A stretch of 64,000 nucleotides of DNA from Adineta vaga (Eukaryota > Rotifera): positions 10,230,001 through 10,294,000 of the forward strand of contig CP075493.1 in NCBI GenBank assembly GCA_021613535.1, given 5' to 3'. The notes under the pieces were generated by a model. The model made no database searches. It was not told the DNA's origin and worked only from the letters and a program-made list of their open reading frames with translations. The translations under genes and the position numbers were made by a program. Of this stretch, positions 26,014 through 42,615 are shown in pieces (within the stretch, counting starts at the first letter, position 1; the number at the start of each line of letters is the position of its first letter).

Positions 26014-28080
26014 GATGAAATTTGATTAAAAATAATAAGATACATTTTGACGACATAGTTGCCGTCATTGATAAATGAAAAACATTCAATATATCATAGA
26101 AATCTGGATTATCAATACATAGATACGTATGGACGAATAAAATCTACAATGAAGACAATACCCTTCATGAATTGATTGATGTCGTAAAGAGTTTTGTGCT
26201 ACTAATCATCTCTACGTCTGTCTTTTCTTTCTAATGATATTCCTTGGATAGAATGTTTAGATATATTATACAAAGCATAGATAATTTGTACGATTGACTG
26301 TGTTTTATATAAACTAGAGGGAGAGAGCGAAAGAAGCTGGATGAAAATCACCTTAATGTGCTATCGACAGTCGTCAATATATGTTTCGCATTATATGAAT
26401 ATGGAAAGAAAAAGAAGGAGATGAAGTCTTTTCAAAGAATCATTTCTTTTTTTTTCGATAAGATAGGATTGTTGAAAAGAGATGCATCAGATGGAAGTTA
26501 TCATCTGTTTTTTTGACATTGAATTAAGATGAAATGTCGTCGATTGTCCTTAATCAAGACTACTGATTCTTATCAATAAGTAATTATAAAATATCAGTAA
26601 ATATCATGAAAAAAAGAAACTTTTCTGATACATAATTATCTCAAGATCGATGATTGATTAGTTGAAATATTTCGATAATGTATCATCAGACAGACAACCT
26701 ATTCTGTTCTTTTGTATACGTACTTACTGTCAGTTCTCACTTTGTTCATACATAAAATGATTGTGTATATTGTATACTGTCTATCATATCATATTTAGTT
26801 CAACTTTACTCGATATATTGAGTGATATGTATGTATATAGAGAACTTGACGTTATTGTTTTTCTTCTTCTTCTTCATCAAATGTTGTATGATTGGTTAAG
26901 TTAATATATATATATATATATATAATGTTCAGATGATATACTTACCTCAAGAGACAGACGAACACATGAGATATGAATTGTGTGATTTTTGTAAGTGACA
27001 CTAAAACGTTAGATTGTTATTTCAATACGATCGAGTTTTACATAACTCTTTTTAATGAAAAATTTGACTGGCTTTTTTTTGTTTAAAAAAAACATTGATC
27101 AATATGCATCATTGAGTACTTTGTTATTCATTGTGACATAGAAATCATTATCAAAAAAAAATATCTGATTGTTATAATGATCGAGTGTTGATATAAATAT
27201 CATGTTTAGTGTAACTAATGTATAGTGAGTCGATATTCTATGGTTGAATGAATGAAATACCCGCTAGTATACACGTATCGAAATCGATGTTTTGCTACTG
27301 GCTGAAAAATATTAGGAAAAAAGAGAATGAAATCATTCGAATAATCGCTTTGATCTTTTTCACGTCTGATAATCATACTTTTCATTCATTAGTAGACTAA
27401 ATCATATTCGATGAAGAATTGTTTTTCAATTCTAAACACAACACTTCTGTTAATGATATGATATGAAATCAATTTTTTTGTTTTGGAAAAAGAAGCAATA
27501 CGTAATGATTGAAAAAAGATTGAATATAGATCTTTAAAACGATTGTAAAAGGAAACTCTCTCATAGTGACATCTGATTAGACAACGCTCATTCGTCAACT
27601 TGAATACGATGGATCAGAATCATAAAAAAAAAGAATTTTATGTTCTGTGTTTTGCAACTAGAAACGAGAAAAGAAGGAGAAGAAAAAATCTAACTTTCAG
27701 TTTCTTGTTATTATCCTTGAATACCATGTGTTTACTTGACGATCGAGATATTTCTAATTTTTTTCTATTGTAACACGATTATTATCGCAGATCAAATGAT
27801 TCATTAGAAAGTCAATGTTCTAATCTTTATATTTATCCGTATCGATTAAATTAGTATATGACATTTCTTTTCATAATCTTTGTAGTAACGTATTACTAAG
27901 AATTCGATGAATTGAATAATATTTGTTTTTTTTCTACCTTCTTCTAAAAAGACACTTATAATGAAAATAAGCATTTTATTCATTTGATTATTTTTAAAGG
28001 TCATGAGAATATCTGTTGATATACAAGAAATTTTCCTTTGTCAACTACTGTTAATCTCACGTTAATATTTCTCGTTTTAG
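26014..28080. promoter_or_regulatory. Divergent intergenic region between CUB and PLD genes
   Basis: This 2 kb AT-rich stretch should contain both promoters and a PLD 5' UTR; a TTTTAG directly before the PLD start at 28081 looks like a 5' UTR intron acceptor. A TA microsatellite lies near 26908-26924. No coding exon is recognised. Confidence 0.4.
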
Positions 28081-31000
28081 ATGGCACGCCATGATGATTC
28101 AGGCGGTGTTAGTGCATTAGTTCGGCACACAGCTGGCATGGCTGAATTAGCAATTAATGCAGGCCATCCTGATCGTAAACATAATGAATATTTACCATAT
28201 CCTGATAATAATTTCAATGATCCTGTTGACGAACGCTTTCAAAGAGGTTTGGTTGTTCTTTTTATTAAAAAAATTTGCATACTATGTGATTGTTTAGCGG
28301 ATAAATTTACTGTTGCACATGTATTTGATCGTAGTGGACGCACATTTGTTCCCAATGTACCTGTTCATGTTAAATCGATTGTTGCTGAACGTACCTACGC
28401 AGGTTTTACTGAATTTCTCAATCCATATTTGTTCGTATCAATAAATTCTACAAATCTCATTGATTATATGAAATATTTTTCGTTCTTAGATATTGTGTTA
28501 CCACAAAACATGGTCCATTTGAATGGACGATTTACAAACGTTATCGAAATTTTAATGATTTACATAAAGCTTTAGTTCAATTTGTTGAAGCTGAAACTAA
28601 ACACTCAATCAGTGATTTAGAAAAGTAAGTATTGACATAAGAAAATTGAACATAAGAAATACTGAAGAAGAATTGATTGAATAAATAATATATTTACTAA
28701 CTTAATTAATATAGATCAGCGAGGCGAAATGAACCTGTAAGATTTCTTTCGCAACGATCGTAAGTTTATCTGTTCTATTTTGTGTATAATAATTGTTGTA
28801 AAGAATCTGTTATTTATTGAATTCAAAGAAAAAATGTTCTTCTTCTTTTTAATTAGAGTGCAAGAAGAAGAAAATGAAAATCCATGTTTTCCGACACGAA
28901 ATGATCGAATGGCTTTTATTAATGATAGTATCGTTCGAGAACGTTGCGTACGTTTTATTTTTCCTAAGCAAGTGCATGACTCATATTTCCTTTTTTCTTT
29001 ATAGCAAATTCTTCTTGAATATTTAAATAAAATTCTTAAACATCCAAAATTTCGTAATCATCCTGCTACAGTAAGTTTATCGATTACTTTCTTTACTATC
29101 GTTTGATTATTCGATTTATTTGTAGCGTGAATTTTTCGATGTTAGTTGTGTTTCGTTTGTCTATGGTTTATCTAGCAGTATTAAAGAAGGTTATTTATTA
29201 AAACGTTCACATGATGATTATCGTGGACATAGTATTTTCTTTCGTTTACCATTCTTTTGTGATTTTTGTAAATTTCATCATGGTCGAAAGTATGTCTTTC
29301 AAAACTAAACATACCAAAATCTTCACTTGTTTTCTTTCATTTAGATGGTTTATTATTAAAGATTCGTATATAACTTATATGCGTCCAGACACTTATGAAG
29401 TGCGTTTTCCAATGTTAGTAGATCGTGCATTTGATATTCAGACGGGCTTTCGTCATGCTCGAACACCACATGGTATAAAAATTACTAATCTACAACGGTC
29501 ATTAGTTTTAAAATGTCGTAATAAACGAGATTGTGAAGAATGGACACAACATTTATTAAATTTAAAAGAACAAGCGAAAAGTTTTGTTAGTTCACAAGCA
29601 AGTCGTTTTAATTCATTTGCACCTATTCGACGAAAACAATTAGCTCATTGGTATTTTATTTAAGAAAATAATTTAGATGATGAAATTATTTCTTTTTTCT
29701 AGGTTTATCAATGGTAAATCATATATGGAATCTGTAGCTAAAGCGCTTCTAACAGCTAGAGAAGAAGTATTTATTACGGATTGGTGGTTATCACCAGAAA
29801 TCATGATGATGAGACCGACTGATGATGAATCATTTCGATTAGATAATTTATTGGGAAAAATAGCGGTAAGAGATTGATTTAAATGATGAGATTTGAATAT
29901 TCTGTATATGTTTCTTTTTAAGGATGATGGTATACGTGTTTATGTATTAGTTTTTAAAGAAATGTCATTTGCAATGGGTTTAAATAGTTTACATACGAAA
30001 CGAGCTTTGATCGGAAAGAGTAAAAAGGGATTTATTAAAGTAAGACGATATGAAATTCAAAAGAACATATTTGATACTTGGGTTTTTCAAGGTTATTCGT
30101 CATCCTGATCATTACCCAAGTGGTGGTGTTTTTCTCTGGTCTCATCATGAAAAACTAGTGATTATTGATCAGAAAATTGCATTCGTAGGCGGAATTGATT
30201 TATGTTTCGGTCGTTGGGATGATGATTTTATGCGGTAAATAAATTTCCTCTAGGAATAGAAGAGAAGAAAAACAAGCTTAAACTGATTCAATTATATAAC
30301 TAACATTCATGATTTAATGATCTAAGAGACCATATCACAATTAATTAAAATAAAGAGATTTTTAAATATGTTTTAGTCTTGTGGATTTGGGTGAAGAAAA
30401 TGAAACGAAATTAAAGATGCCAGCGGAAATTGAAGCTGATAAACAAGCAGCAGGTGGCAAAGAAACAGTTGAAGCAGCAGAAATGGTAACAACTGAAATG
30501 GCTGAAAATGCTGGTGAAAGTCCTGCAAAGGTAACGAGAAGAATTCCGAATCCGAGCAAGAATATTCAAAAGTATAGTCAGTATCTCGTAAGTGTAAAAG
30601 AGAAGAAGAAGAACTGAAACGATCTTAACTAACGAACTATTAAAACAAACCGAAACTTGCATCTTCAATTTACTTCTTTATTTGTATGAGACAAAAAAAA
30701 CGAGAGAGTGTGATGTATATTTAGGGTTCTGATCAAATGAGAACAACTGTAACTCCACCAAATAAAGGAAGTGACGATGTAAAACCAGGTGAACAAACAC
30801 ATGCAAGTGGATCTGGTCATCATATGAAAACTGCTGCGAAAAAATGTAATTAGTTTATTTTTCTATTTTTCTATTTTTACAATTTTTTCGTTTGCTTTTT
30901 TCTTCATAGGGATTGAATCTAAATTGTCAGGTAAGACTGAATCTTCTTTATCTCACTATATAAATACAAAAACAGGAGTGTTTCTTTCAAAACTAATCTC

Positions 31001-33742
31001 AAACTAAAATCTTGAGAAAACTATCTTATTTAGTTAATAGTCATTCGAATACTGTCTATCCCGAAGAAATTAATCGTAAGTTCAGTTAACAAATCAAATA
31101 AGATATTCGTTTGAACTAATAATATTTAGCAAACAAATGAATTTCATGGGATTTATTTTCTATACATGTGTGTGTGTTTGTGTTTGCACACTTAGCTTCA
31201 TATACTGATATGCTCTTCTTGTTCTTGAAAAACAATTGATCTTTTTCTTCTCCTCTAGGAAATGATAATGATGGAAATGAAAGTGATACTGAAAAGGGTA
31301 ATCTTCGCGTCTCTCGCAAACCACTAATGCGTACACTAACCAGTACTGATAATAAACTAACTAACAACTCTTATGAACAAGATTCTCAATCCCAACGAAT
31401 GTCCAATTGGCGTCATTCAAAAACGAATTTAAATCGTTTACGATCACTTGATTCATTCGAAGCCGGTCAGGATGATCATGCTGCTCATACTAATGCTGCT
31501 CTTCCTTCTAATCGATTTCGCTCGCAAAATGCTTTTAATAAATTTGTTCACCAGACCATAGATTTTGCACGACGTAGGTGATATTTTTTTTTGATTATTT
31601 TGATTTCATTAATCAATCGATTGTTGCTCACTAACAATGAAATAAAGAAAATGATTATTCATGTTTTTCTTCTCTCCTTCGATTACAGACGATCAAACAC
31701 AAAATGAACCAAAAGTGTTTGATGACGATGAAGGAGCTATTCGACGACAACAAAGATATGCTGGTAAATGGCGACGATTGGCAAAAGTAAATAATGCAAA
31801 ACAATCGAATATGTAATGAATCATTTCTTTGAATAGATCATAAGAAAAAGCAGCAGCGAAGAAGAAAATTCCGAAGATGAAGAAAAACCTGAAGAACCTC
31901 AATCTATCATTGGTCCATCACCTGTTATCGATACAAAACATCGCTATTTTATTGGAAAAGATTATTCAAATCCATATGAAAAAGATTTTGAAATTCTTGA
32001 AAAATATGCTGAAGGTAAGTAACAAGAATTTTTTATTACATAATATGAAATTATTTATCGGATTGATTTCTAATAGATTTTATTGATCGAAAAGCCGTTC
32101 CTCGAATGCCATGGCATGACGAACGAAGCACTTGTTGTATTTGGACAAGCTGCTCGTGATGTCGCCAGACATTTTATTCAACGATGGAATATTCATAAAG
32201 TATTTCTTAATGAAAATCAATTTCATGTGAAATTGTATCTTGATTTTCTTTTAGTGTGAAAAATTTCTTTATAATGATTCTTATCCATTCCTATTACCAA
32301 AGACTTATGATGATCCTGATGAATTACGAGTGACTAATTGGAAAGATTTTCTCGATGCTCCACCATGTAAAGTTGATGCTCAGTGTGTTCGATCAGTAGG
32401 GACATGGTCTATAGGTACAAGAACAATTGAATCATCGATACAAAATGCTTATATACAAATGATTGATGCAGCGAAATATTATATTTATATAGAAGTATAT
32501 TAATCTATTGATATTCACTTTAATTCTATGAACTGTTTTAGAATCAATTTTTTATTACCATAGCTGATGATGCCGTAGTTAAAAATCAATTGGCTGAAGC
32601 ACTTTTCCGTCGAGTATTACGAGCGCATGCGTTAGTACATTGAATTTCTTAATTTCAATAAATCGACTTTTTCTGTTTTAGTTCAAATGAAAAATTTCGT
32701 ATTTATATTGTTCTTCCTCTTTTACCTGGCTTTGATAATGTTAATGCAGTTCAAGCTGTACTCTATTTTATTATGCGTTCGATTACAAAAGGTGAACAAT
32801 CATTATTTAAACGATTGGAAAATGCTGGTAAATATATTTGACTATTTTGATCGATTCTGAATCTTTCTCGTTGGTCTTCAGGTGTACCACCAGATGATTA
32901 TATTAGTTTTTATGGTATGCGTGCTCATGATGTTCTAATGGGTGTTTTAGTAAGTGATGAAGAAGAAGAAGAAGAAGAAGGAATCGATGTTTTTATATTC
33001 GTCAATTTAGGTAACTGAAATCATCTACGTTCATTCGAAATTAATGATAATTGATGACCGCATGGCAATATGTGGTAGTGCTAACATTAATGATCGTTCG
33101 TTACTTGGTCAACGTGATAGTGAATTTGGTATTGTAATAAATGATCTTGAAGAAGAAGACGGTATGTTTAATGGAAAAAAGATACTTGTCGGCAAATTCT
33201 GTTCCAGTTGGAGAAAACAACTTTTTGCGTATGTATAAATTCAACCATGAAATTATTTACTTTTCTTCTTTTCGTAGAATGATGTTAGGTATTCAATTCG
33301 AAAATCCAAAAAATATCGATATTAATGATCCAACATCTGATGAATTCTATGATTATTTTCGTGGTGTAGCAAAAAAAAATACATTAATCTATGAAGAAGT
33401 TTTTGCTACATTACCGAGTGATCGTGTTCGACGATTTGATCAAGTTGGTCAATATACAGAAGTGCCAAAATTGAAAGATACTGATCCGATACAAGTTCGA
33501 TTTTGATTCTAATACTTTTTTGTTTTGTAAATAATCATTTTTTTTGTTCGTTTTCAGGCACAAGATAAATTAAAAGCCGTACAAGGTTTAGTCGTCGAAT
33601 ATCCATTGTATTTTCTTGATGATGAAAATTATTTACCAAGTCTTCGAACTCGTGAAGGTAACGTTTGATGCAACTGTTGGTTCGATTATCTAAGATGATT
33701 TTGTTTATTTTAGGTCTTGTTCCAAATGTTATGTGGACCTAA
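28081..33742 (+). CDS. PLD1: PX/PH phospholipase D (PLD1/2 type), with an apparent frameshift
   Basis: The enzyme hydrolyses phosphatidylcholine to phosphatidic acid at membranes. Many short exons encode, in order: a PX domain ([10 protein letters not shown], then [16 protein letters not shown]), a PH domain (GYLLKRSH...[15 protein letters not shown]...WTQHLL), the first catalytic motif [19 protein letters not shown], and a long charged Ser-rich loop carried on small exons (30381-32000). Then come the conserved PRMPWHD segment, the second HKD motif [20 protein letters not shown], and a C-terminus ending VPNVMWT, like the family MEVWT end. Intron 1 is 28247-28297. Oddity: after PRMPWHDE the frame slips by one base at about 32121-32130, and the next frame carries [13 protein letters not shown]. 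Without correction the second catalytic half is lost. Either this copy is broken or there is a one-base sequence error. Confidence 0.9.
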
Positions 33743-33905
33743 TTTGTCTTTCTTATTTTTTCATTATAAAAGAATGAAGTAATATAATCGTATATATATA
33801 TATTTTTTTTCTTTTTCGGTGAGATAAATAATGAATTTGAGAAACAGAAAACTAAGTTATCTTGATTATTCTTCTTTTTACAAATCTGTGCTAGGTTGTG
33901 TTTAT

Positions 33906-34287
33906 TCAGTTCAATTTCCGTTTTCTGTGATTTTGTAATCTATTTTCGTTCCGTATATCAAACTTCATTTCATCGTTCTTTTCTTCTTCTTCTTTTTTTT
34001 TAATGTCGACTGCTCAAATCTTGTTGATGGTATGCTTGATTGTTACATAACTATATATATATATAAATATACAGACGAGGATATAAATAAATGTCTAAGC
34101 AATAATATGCTTTGTTTTGTAATTCAAAAAGCAAAGTAAAAAGACACAACAAAAAAGAAGAACACAGAAATGCTGTTTGGAATATCGTTTTAATCCTGTT
34201 TATTGGTATTCGTCGAAAGTTTTGGTCGAGTTACTGTTCGGAGCATTAAACGAACACGAATGACACCTAGAAAAGAAAAGAAAAGAA
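33906..34287. repeat. Direct repeat copy 1: AGPAT last exon and 3' flank
   Basis: These 382 bases match 44364-44726 in the same orientation with few substitutions and about 19 extra bases in the AT-rich centre. Copy 2 is the genuine 3' end of the acyltransferase gene, so this is a displaced duplicate. Homology starts at TCAGTTCAATTTCCG and ends in the AAAAGAAAAGAA tract. Confidence 0.92.
34190..34266 (-). pseudogene. Orphan duplicate of the AGPAT terminal exon
   Basis: Read on the minus strand, after a pyrimidine-rich TTTTCTAG acceptor, this exon encodes RVRLMLRTVTRPKLSTNTNK and then a stop. It is almost the same as the last exon of the intact acyltransferase gene at 44629-44705 (GVRLMLRTATRPKLSTNTNK). 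No upstream acyltransferase exons accompany it, so it is a stranded fragment. Confidence 0.85.
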
Positions 34288-34925
34288 GGGTGTGGGTGTT
34301 AGATAGATGTAATACTAACATCCTCAGACCAGAAGATCCTTGGATCCGTAGACCCGTGGACCCAAAGATATACATGAATGAATGAATGTATGTATGTATA
34401 TAATTATATAGGTAGAGAATTATGAAGACCCGAAGATATGAGCATATCAGAATTGATAAAGTAGGAAGGTATACATGTGTATATATACATAGGTAGAGAA
34501 TTATGAAGATCGGAAGACACGTAGACCCACAGTGTTCAAAAGTAATTTAGTTGAAAATATCCAATTGGCTAATACATTTTTCAGCATTAGTCGTGAATTA
34601 AGGTGACTCAATGAACATAGTACTTAAAATGTATCTGGCGATGGTTAAATGAAATGATTAGGATCGTGAAAAATGTTTTGAAGAATGGAGAGCAGCGCTA
34701 CCTAGACATGTAAGAATGGCTGTCATTCATTATATAAAAGCAATTTTTCTCTCGACCCGTATACCCACGGTTGTGTGAGAAAAGGATGTCCCTTGCGATT
34801 TTGAATTCAGAAAGAATTCAAAAAGACCATAGAGTCGGATATGTTCCCTCGTAAGTGAAAAAGTTTGTCTATGATAATATAGATTTATTCTTCGATTAAA
34901 AAAAAGAGAAAAAAATGAAATTAAA
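34288..34925. repeat. Non-coding stretch with degenerate internal repeats
   Basis: No gene is seen. The text ATAGGTAGAGAATTATGAAG recurs at about 34410 and 34490. Several short words ending in ACCC (GTAGACCC, GTGGACCC, GAAGACCC) recur between 34320 and 34530, like a decayed minisatellite. It begins directly after the AGPAT-derived repeat. Confidence 0.5.
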
Positions 34926-36201
34926 TCAAAGAACTTTCGCTAAAGCTAAAGCAGCTGAAACAATCGAACCAGCTGCAGTCATTAAATAAGCTGCTCTTTC
35001 ACAATTATTAACTCCAACGATTGATGAAGGACGAACCATAAAAGTAACTGTTGCAAGAAGACCATTACTCATTCCCATTAATGTTATTAAACCAAGAAGT
35101 AAGTAATTATCAGTTGAATGACGAAAAAATATAATTATAATAGATGCTGTTCTTAAAATAGAACAAATGAGACAAAAAGTTTTTCTGAAAAAAATCGATG
35201 AAGTTTAATAGCTATTGTTCGACCAATAAGATCTCCACTATTAAATGTGATAATAACAAATGGAGAACACCACCAATCTTTTCCAGTATCTCTAAACCAA
35301 CGAGTTTTTGTTACACCACATGGAATACCTGGCCATAATAATAAACTTATAAATAAAACATAAAATTGAACGAATAAATGAATTTTTAAAATTTTCGCTA
35401 ATCTACAAAATGAAAGTTCACCCTCAACAAGTTGTAATTGAACAATATTTTCATTTTGTTCACGTTGAAATGAAGCCATTGGTTGATTAACTCTTCCACT
35501 AATTGATGGAAGGTTAATTAAACGATAATAAACATAAATTGCAACAAAACATAAGAAAATTAAAACACCCATAAAGATATAAAATGATACTTGATCAACT
35601 TAACTTGAATCACTATGAGCAAGTAAAACAATTAACCGATTCAGCACGATTCGATTTTATTACAGTGTAATGTCGCCCACCGCTGGACGACATCGTGTTG
35701 AATGGGTTAAGCAAATAATTCTATTTGCACTAGCATTAAAAAATCCAGCTATACCCTAGATTGATGATTCAGTTAATGTATTCAATGCTCCAACAGCTGC
35801 AAACGCAAATATTAATAAATATTGATTTTTTTCTTGAGGTAACTAAGATTTCAATGATTATATAACCAATATAACCAGGTATAATACGTTTTGTAAATCC
35901 AAAATTATAAACACGTTAAACTAATTGAATTATACGAAGTAAAAACATAGCTGAACCAGCTGACACTGTTCCCCAAAATTCTGAATTAGCACGGGGAAAG
36001 ATATGGAGATAATAATTTTGTGCGGATATTAATGATTCATATCCCCATAAGACAACTTAAATTAAGAAAAAGAAGATAGCAATAGATTTTTCGATGATAT
36101 TTGATTAGATCAGCGTCGTCGTTTTGTACTACAGGAACCAATTCGACTATATTTATCTGTAAATTTTCTTTTCTATCATCTCTCATTATATCCATTTTCA
36201 T
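34926..36201 (-). pseudogene. SLC29 equilibrative nucleoside transporter pseudogene
   Basis: Minus-strand translation gives successive ENT-family pieces. These are an N-terminal Met segment (MKMDIMRDDRKENL), WGYESLISAQNYY, FWGTVSAGSAMFLLR, then LLLWPGIPCGV with FVIITFNSGDLIGRTIA, the family F-x-x-FN-x-x-D-x-x-GR signature. The C-terminal piece is LLGLITLMGMSNGLLATVTF, ending SAALALAKVL and a stop. The pieces lie in different frames and are broken by in-frame stops, for example within LI-stop-VVLWG, in the loop near 35600, and by a shift near 35180. ENT proteins carry nucleosides across the plasma membrane; this copy cannot make one. Confidence 0.82.
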
Positions 36202-38483
36202 ATCTAAAGAAGAAATGAATTTTTTCAGATGAACAAACTATCCTTCATACTTGCGAGGTAAATGATAAAGAAATATTAATATTCTGATGTGTTACAGAAA
36301 AAGAAATAATAATAATGAATCTCATATCTTATCTTTTGACCATCATTTTTATTGGAATTATACACATGACAAATAATTTCATTATTTTTTCGTTCTAAAC
36401 TAGGTCGAATCTTTGTTTTCTTTTCTCGATTCCGATGAAATTTCAGGATTTTTTTTCATGCGAAGAAAAACAAAGATAAAAATGCTGATATGAAACATTA
36501 TTGTTGTGGTGCAGTTAAAGTCCTTCTTTTGATAAACAATATTGATAGAGTTATTAAAATCTTCTTTATATTCCTTGAAATTTTATCCTATCTATTGACA
36601 GTTCATAATTTATACGATTTTATCGCCTTTTTAATTAGCTTTTCAAGTGTAATCGGATAAAATTGAAAAATTTTCACGGATGATACACAGATCCTGAACT
36701 TCATATTTAAAAAAATGACCTCCTTATTCTGTTTTAATGGTCAAATTATTAAGTCATATATCACTAATGCGTTCCAATAAATTTCATGCAAAAAGATGCA
36801 AACAATAATTATTTCTGATCAAAGTTTATTAAAGACAAGAGTAACATCGTTAAAGAAATCTATGAAAAAAGACAAAATTGAACTATTTGAATAGAGTTCA
36901 AGTTGATTTTCAACACTCAAGTAGTTCATATTGTCTTCTTCTTCCTACAGATAAAAACAAAAATGTATGTTCATCTTCTCAAACTTCTGATCATTTTCGT
37001 TGCTCTTGTTGTCGACGTTCTAAATGGAACAAAATGCTAATATACGATACAGTGCAGTTCTTGGCTTACCTGTTAACAAGCCTTGTAATTGTCCATAGTT
37101 TAACATCCGCTCCTGGCACTAGAATACAACAAATCGATCAGCATTTTTATTATCCTATTTTCAGTGTATTGAATTTATTTTCATCAATTATTGTACGAAC
37201 CTTATTCATGAAATGCAGATTGATATTGTACACTGTAACAGCAGTAGAATCTGGCTTTTGGACTTCTGCCACCATTGCCGATGATAAATCATTCAATTCC
37301 TTGTCAAGAGTATCAATCTGTTGGACCAAAAGTTCTATCTAAACATGAAAACAAAAACTAGAATCATGAGACAAATAATGGAGATATATCATGCAGTAAA
37401 ACAGAAAAATTCAAAAACAATTCTCAATATCAACTGGCATTTGTCTTTCCATATTCATGGAGATTCTTACTGGATCAATGGCCATTATTTTTATGATGGT
37501 GGAATGAGAATATGATATTCATGCACATTTGTACAGATTTATATATATATATATCATCCCGTCATCAGATTAGTCGGAAACAAAACAGCAACGTTGAACA
37601 AGAAATAATGATAGAAAAGAAAGAAAGAAAAAAGAAAAGATAAACATCATGCGGACGAGCATTGTTAAGGTCATGCACAAAAAAGTTAGTCGAGTAGAAT
37701 TAAAAAAAAGTCGAATACCCTGTCCTGTCTAGAGACGAACAAAAATGATATAACAATCACAATACTCAATATATATTCATTTCGAGATACTTTACGTACA
37801 TTGTTTTTGGTTGCGATGCTGCGATATTGGACATTTTTTAATGTGATCAAGAAGTTTTTGATTGCAATCTACAAAATAGTACACTTTTAAACATCGATCG
37901 ATGCAAATGAAAAAGACAGAAATTAAGAAACAATTTCACATAATTTAACTTACAAAACATTTTAGATTACAATACCTTCAAAGAATTTTACACGAAACTT
38001 TCCCTACTGTGTGTGAAATCTCAAATAGTTTTACGCGAAACTTTTTTGAAAGTTTCGTGATTTTTGTAATACTCAAAAAGTATACTAACGTTCTTTCGTA
38101 TGTTATGATGCCTATTTTCAATCCAATATAGTATAATCGTATAAGTTGATATATAGTAGTAAATCGTTTACACGATGTCTTTGTTATTATCTCGTCGCGC
38201 CATTCGTTTTTATGGAAGTTCAGTGTTGGGTGAAGAAAAATTCCGAATAGATATCGCTTCACTTTGATTTAATCAAAATAAATTAGAAAAACGAAAATAA
38301 AAAATTTCAAATAAAAAAAATAAATAAAAGCAGAAAAAAATATTTTTTTCTGAAAAGAATAAAATGTTGAGGGTCAGTATCAGTAGTTACGATTTTATGT
38401 AATAATAATCTGTCTATGGAAGTAAAATAACTGATGATCTGAAATAATAAGTCGAGGATTAAAACAGAAAATCAAAAGAATTG
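36202..38483. other. Mostly non-coding part of the decayed island
   Basis: AT-rich sequence without a confident gene. One possible minus-strand exon (37150-37338) is listed separately. A TA-rich microsatellite lies near 37540. Plus-strand open frames at 36878-37515 have a composition that does not look coding. Confidence 0.4.
37150..37338 (-). other. Possible orphan exon, unrecognised
   Basis: After an acceptor-like TGTTTAG, 62 codons stay open on the minus strand to a TAA. The protein text is helical and charged (QQIDTLDKELNDLSSAMVAE, then NINLHFMNKVRTIIDENKF). It reads more like real protein than the opposite strand, but I find no partner exons and cannot name a family. It may be another relic in the decayed island. 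Confidence 0.3.
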
Positions 38484-41976
<3,493 letters not shown>

Positions 41977-42009
41977 CTGTCATAATGTCATTATACTCGG
42001 TATTCAGAG

Positions 42010-42152
42010 CTGAGCGTCTCGATACCCAATAGGATAGCCAAATATACTTGGTGAAACGATCTCCTTACCGGATAACCAAACTATATCCTTCAGAACCTGA
42101 GGAATTTGAGTAGATTTGGTCAGACGATCTCGTTATCCGATAGTCAAACTAT
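42010..42152. repeat. Degenerate short tandem-like repeat
   Basis: Three related units occur at about 42013-42044, 42056-42083 and 42125-42152, each running roughly CGATCTCGTTATCCGATAG then CCAAACTAT. Spacing is uneven (about 43 and 69 bases). They begin about 35 bases after the end of the TTLL5 relic and are not coding. Confidence 0.55.
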
Positions 42153-42432
42153 TTACTGTAAACGCTTTATGATAATAGTTGATTCGATACATGCAGTCAT
42201 TCTATGCCGCATTTCTCATTATTTTATTTAGGAAAAAAAACATTTGATGTTACTATTAATGAGAAAATTTGTTAATATAAAAAAATCAATCAAATATATT
42301 CAGTAAGAGTGACACGTTTAAGTGGTATTGTATTAATCTATCTATAATACTGTATTGATCTTTTCATATACATCATCAAAGAGTGACATGCTGTATAAGC
42401 CTCGCAAATATTGTTTTAAGTTCAAGTCATAC

Positions 42433-42615
42433 TCAACTTTGTTCAGTACATGATCGAAGACCATCACTAATTATTGGTGAATCTATTTTATTTCCATTAA
42501 TCTCATTTAAAAATCTTTCGAAAGAAGGTTGTTTTGAATCAATTAATCCGAGATGATATGATGGATTTCTATCTATTGCACTGAACGTAATAAGAGTTCC
42601 ATCACCTTTATTCAA
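42433..42615 (-). other. Unrecognised open frame in the decayed island
   Basis: About 60 codons are open on the minus strand (GDGTLITFSAIDRNPSYHLG, then FERFLNEINGNKIDSPIIS), possibly after an acceptor near 42627. The composition is protein-like but I recognise no family, and no neighbouring exon was found. The surrounding 41977-43270 is otherwise AT-rich with no gene. Confidence 0.25.

Noticed and set aside
36878-37515. Plus-strand open frames in the decayed island
   Set aside because: Composition looks non-coding and a better candidate exon lies on the other strand of the same bases.
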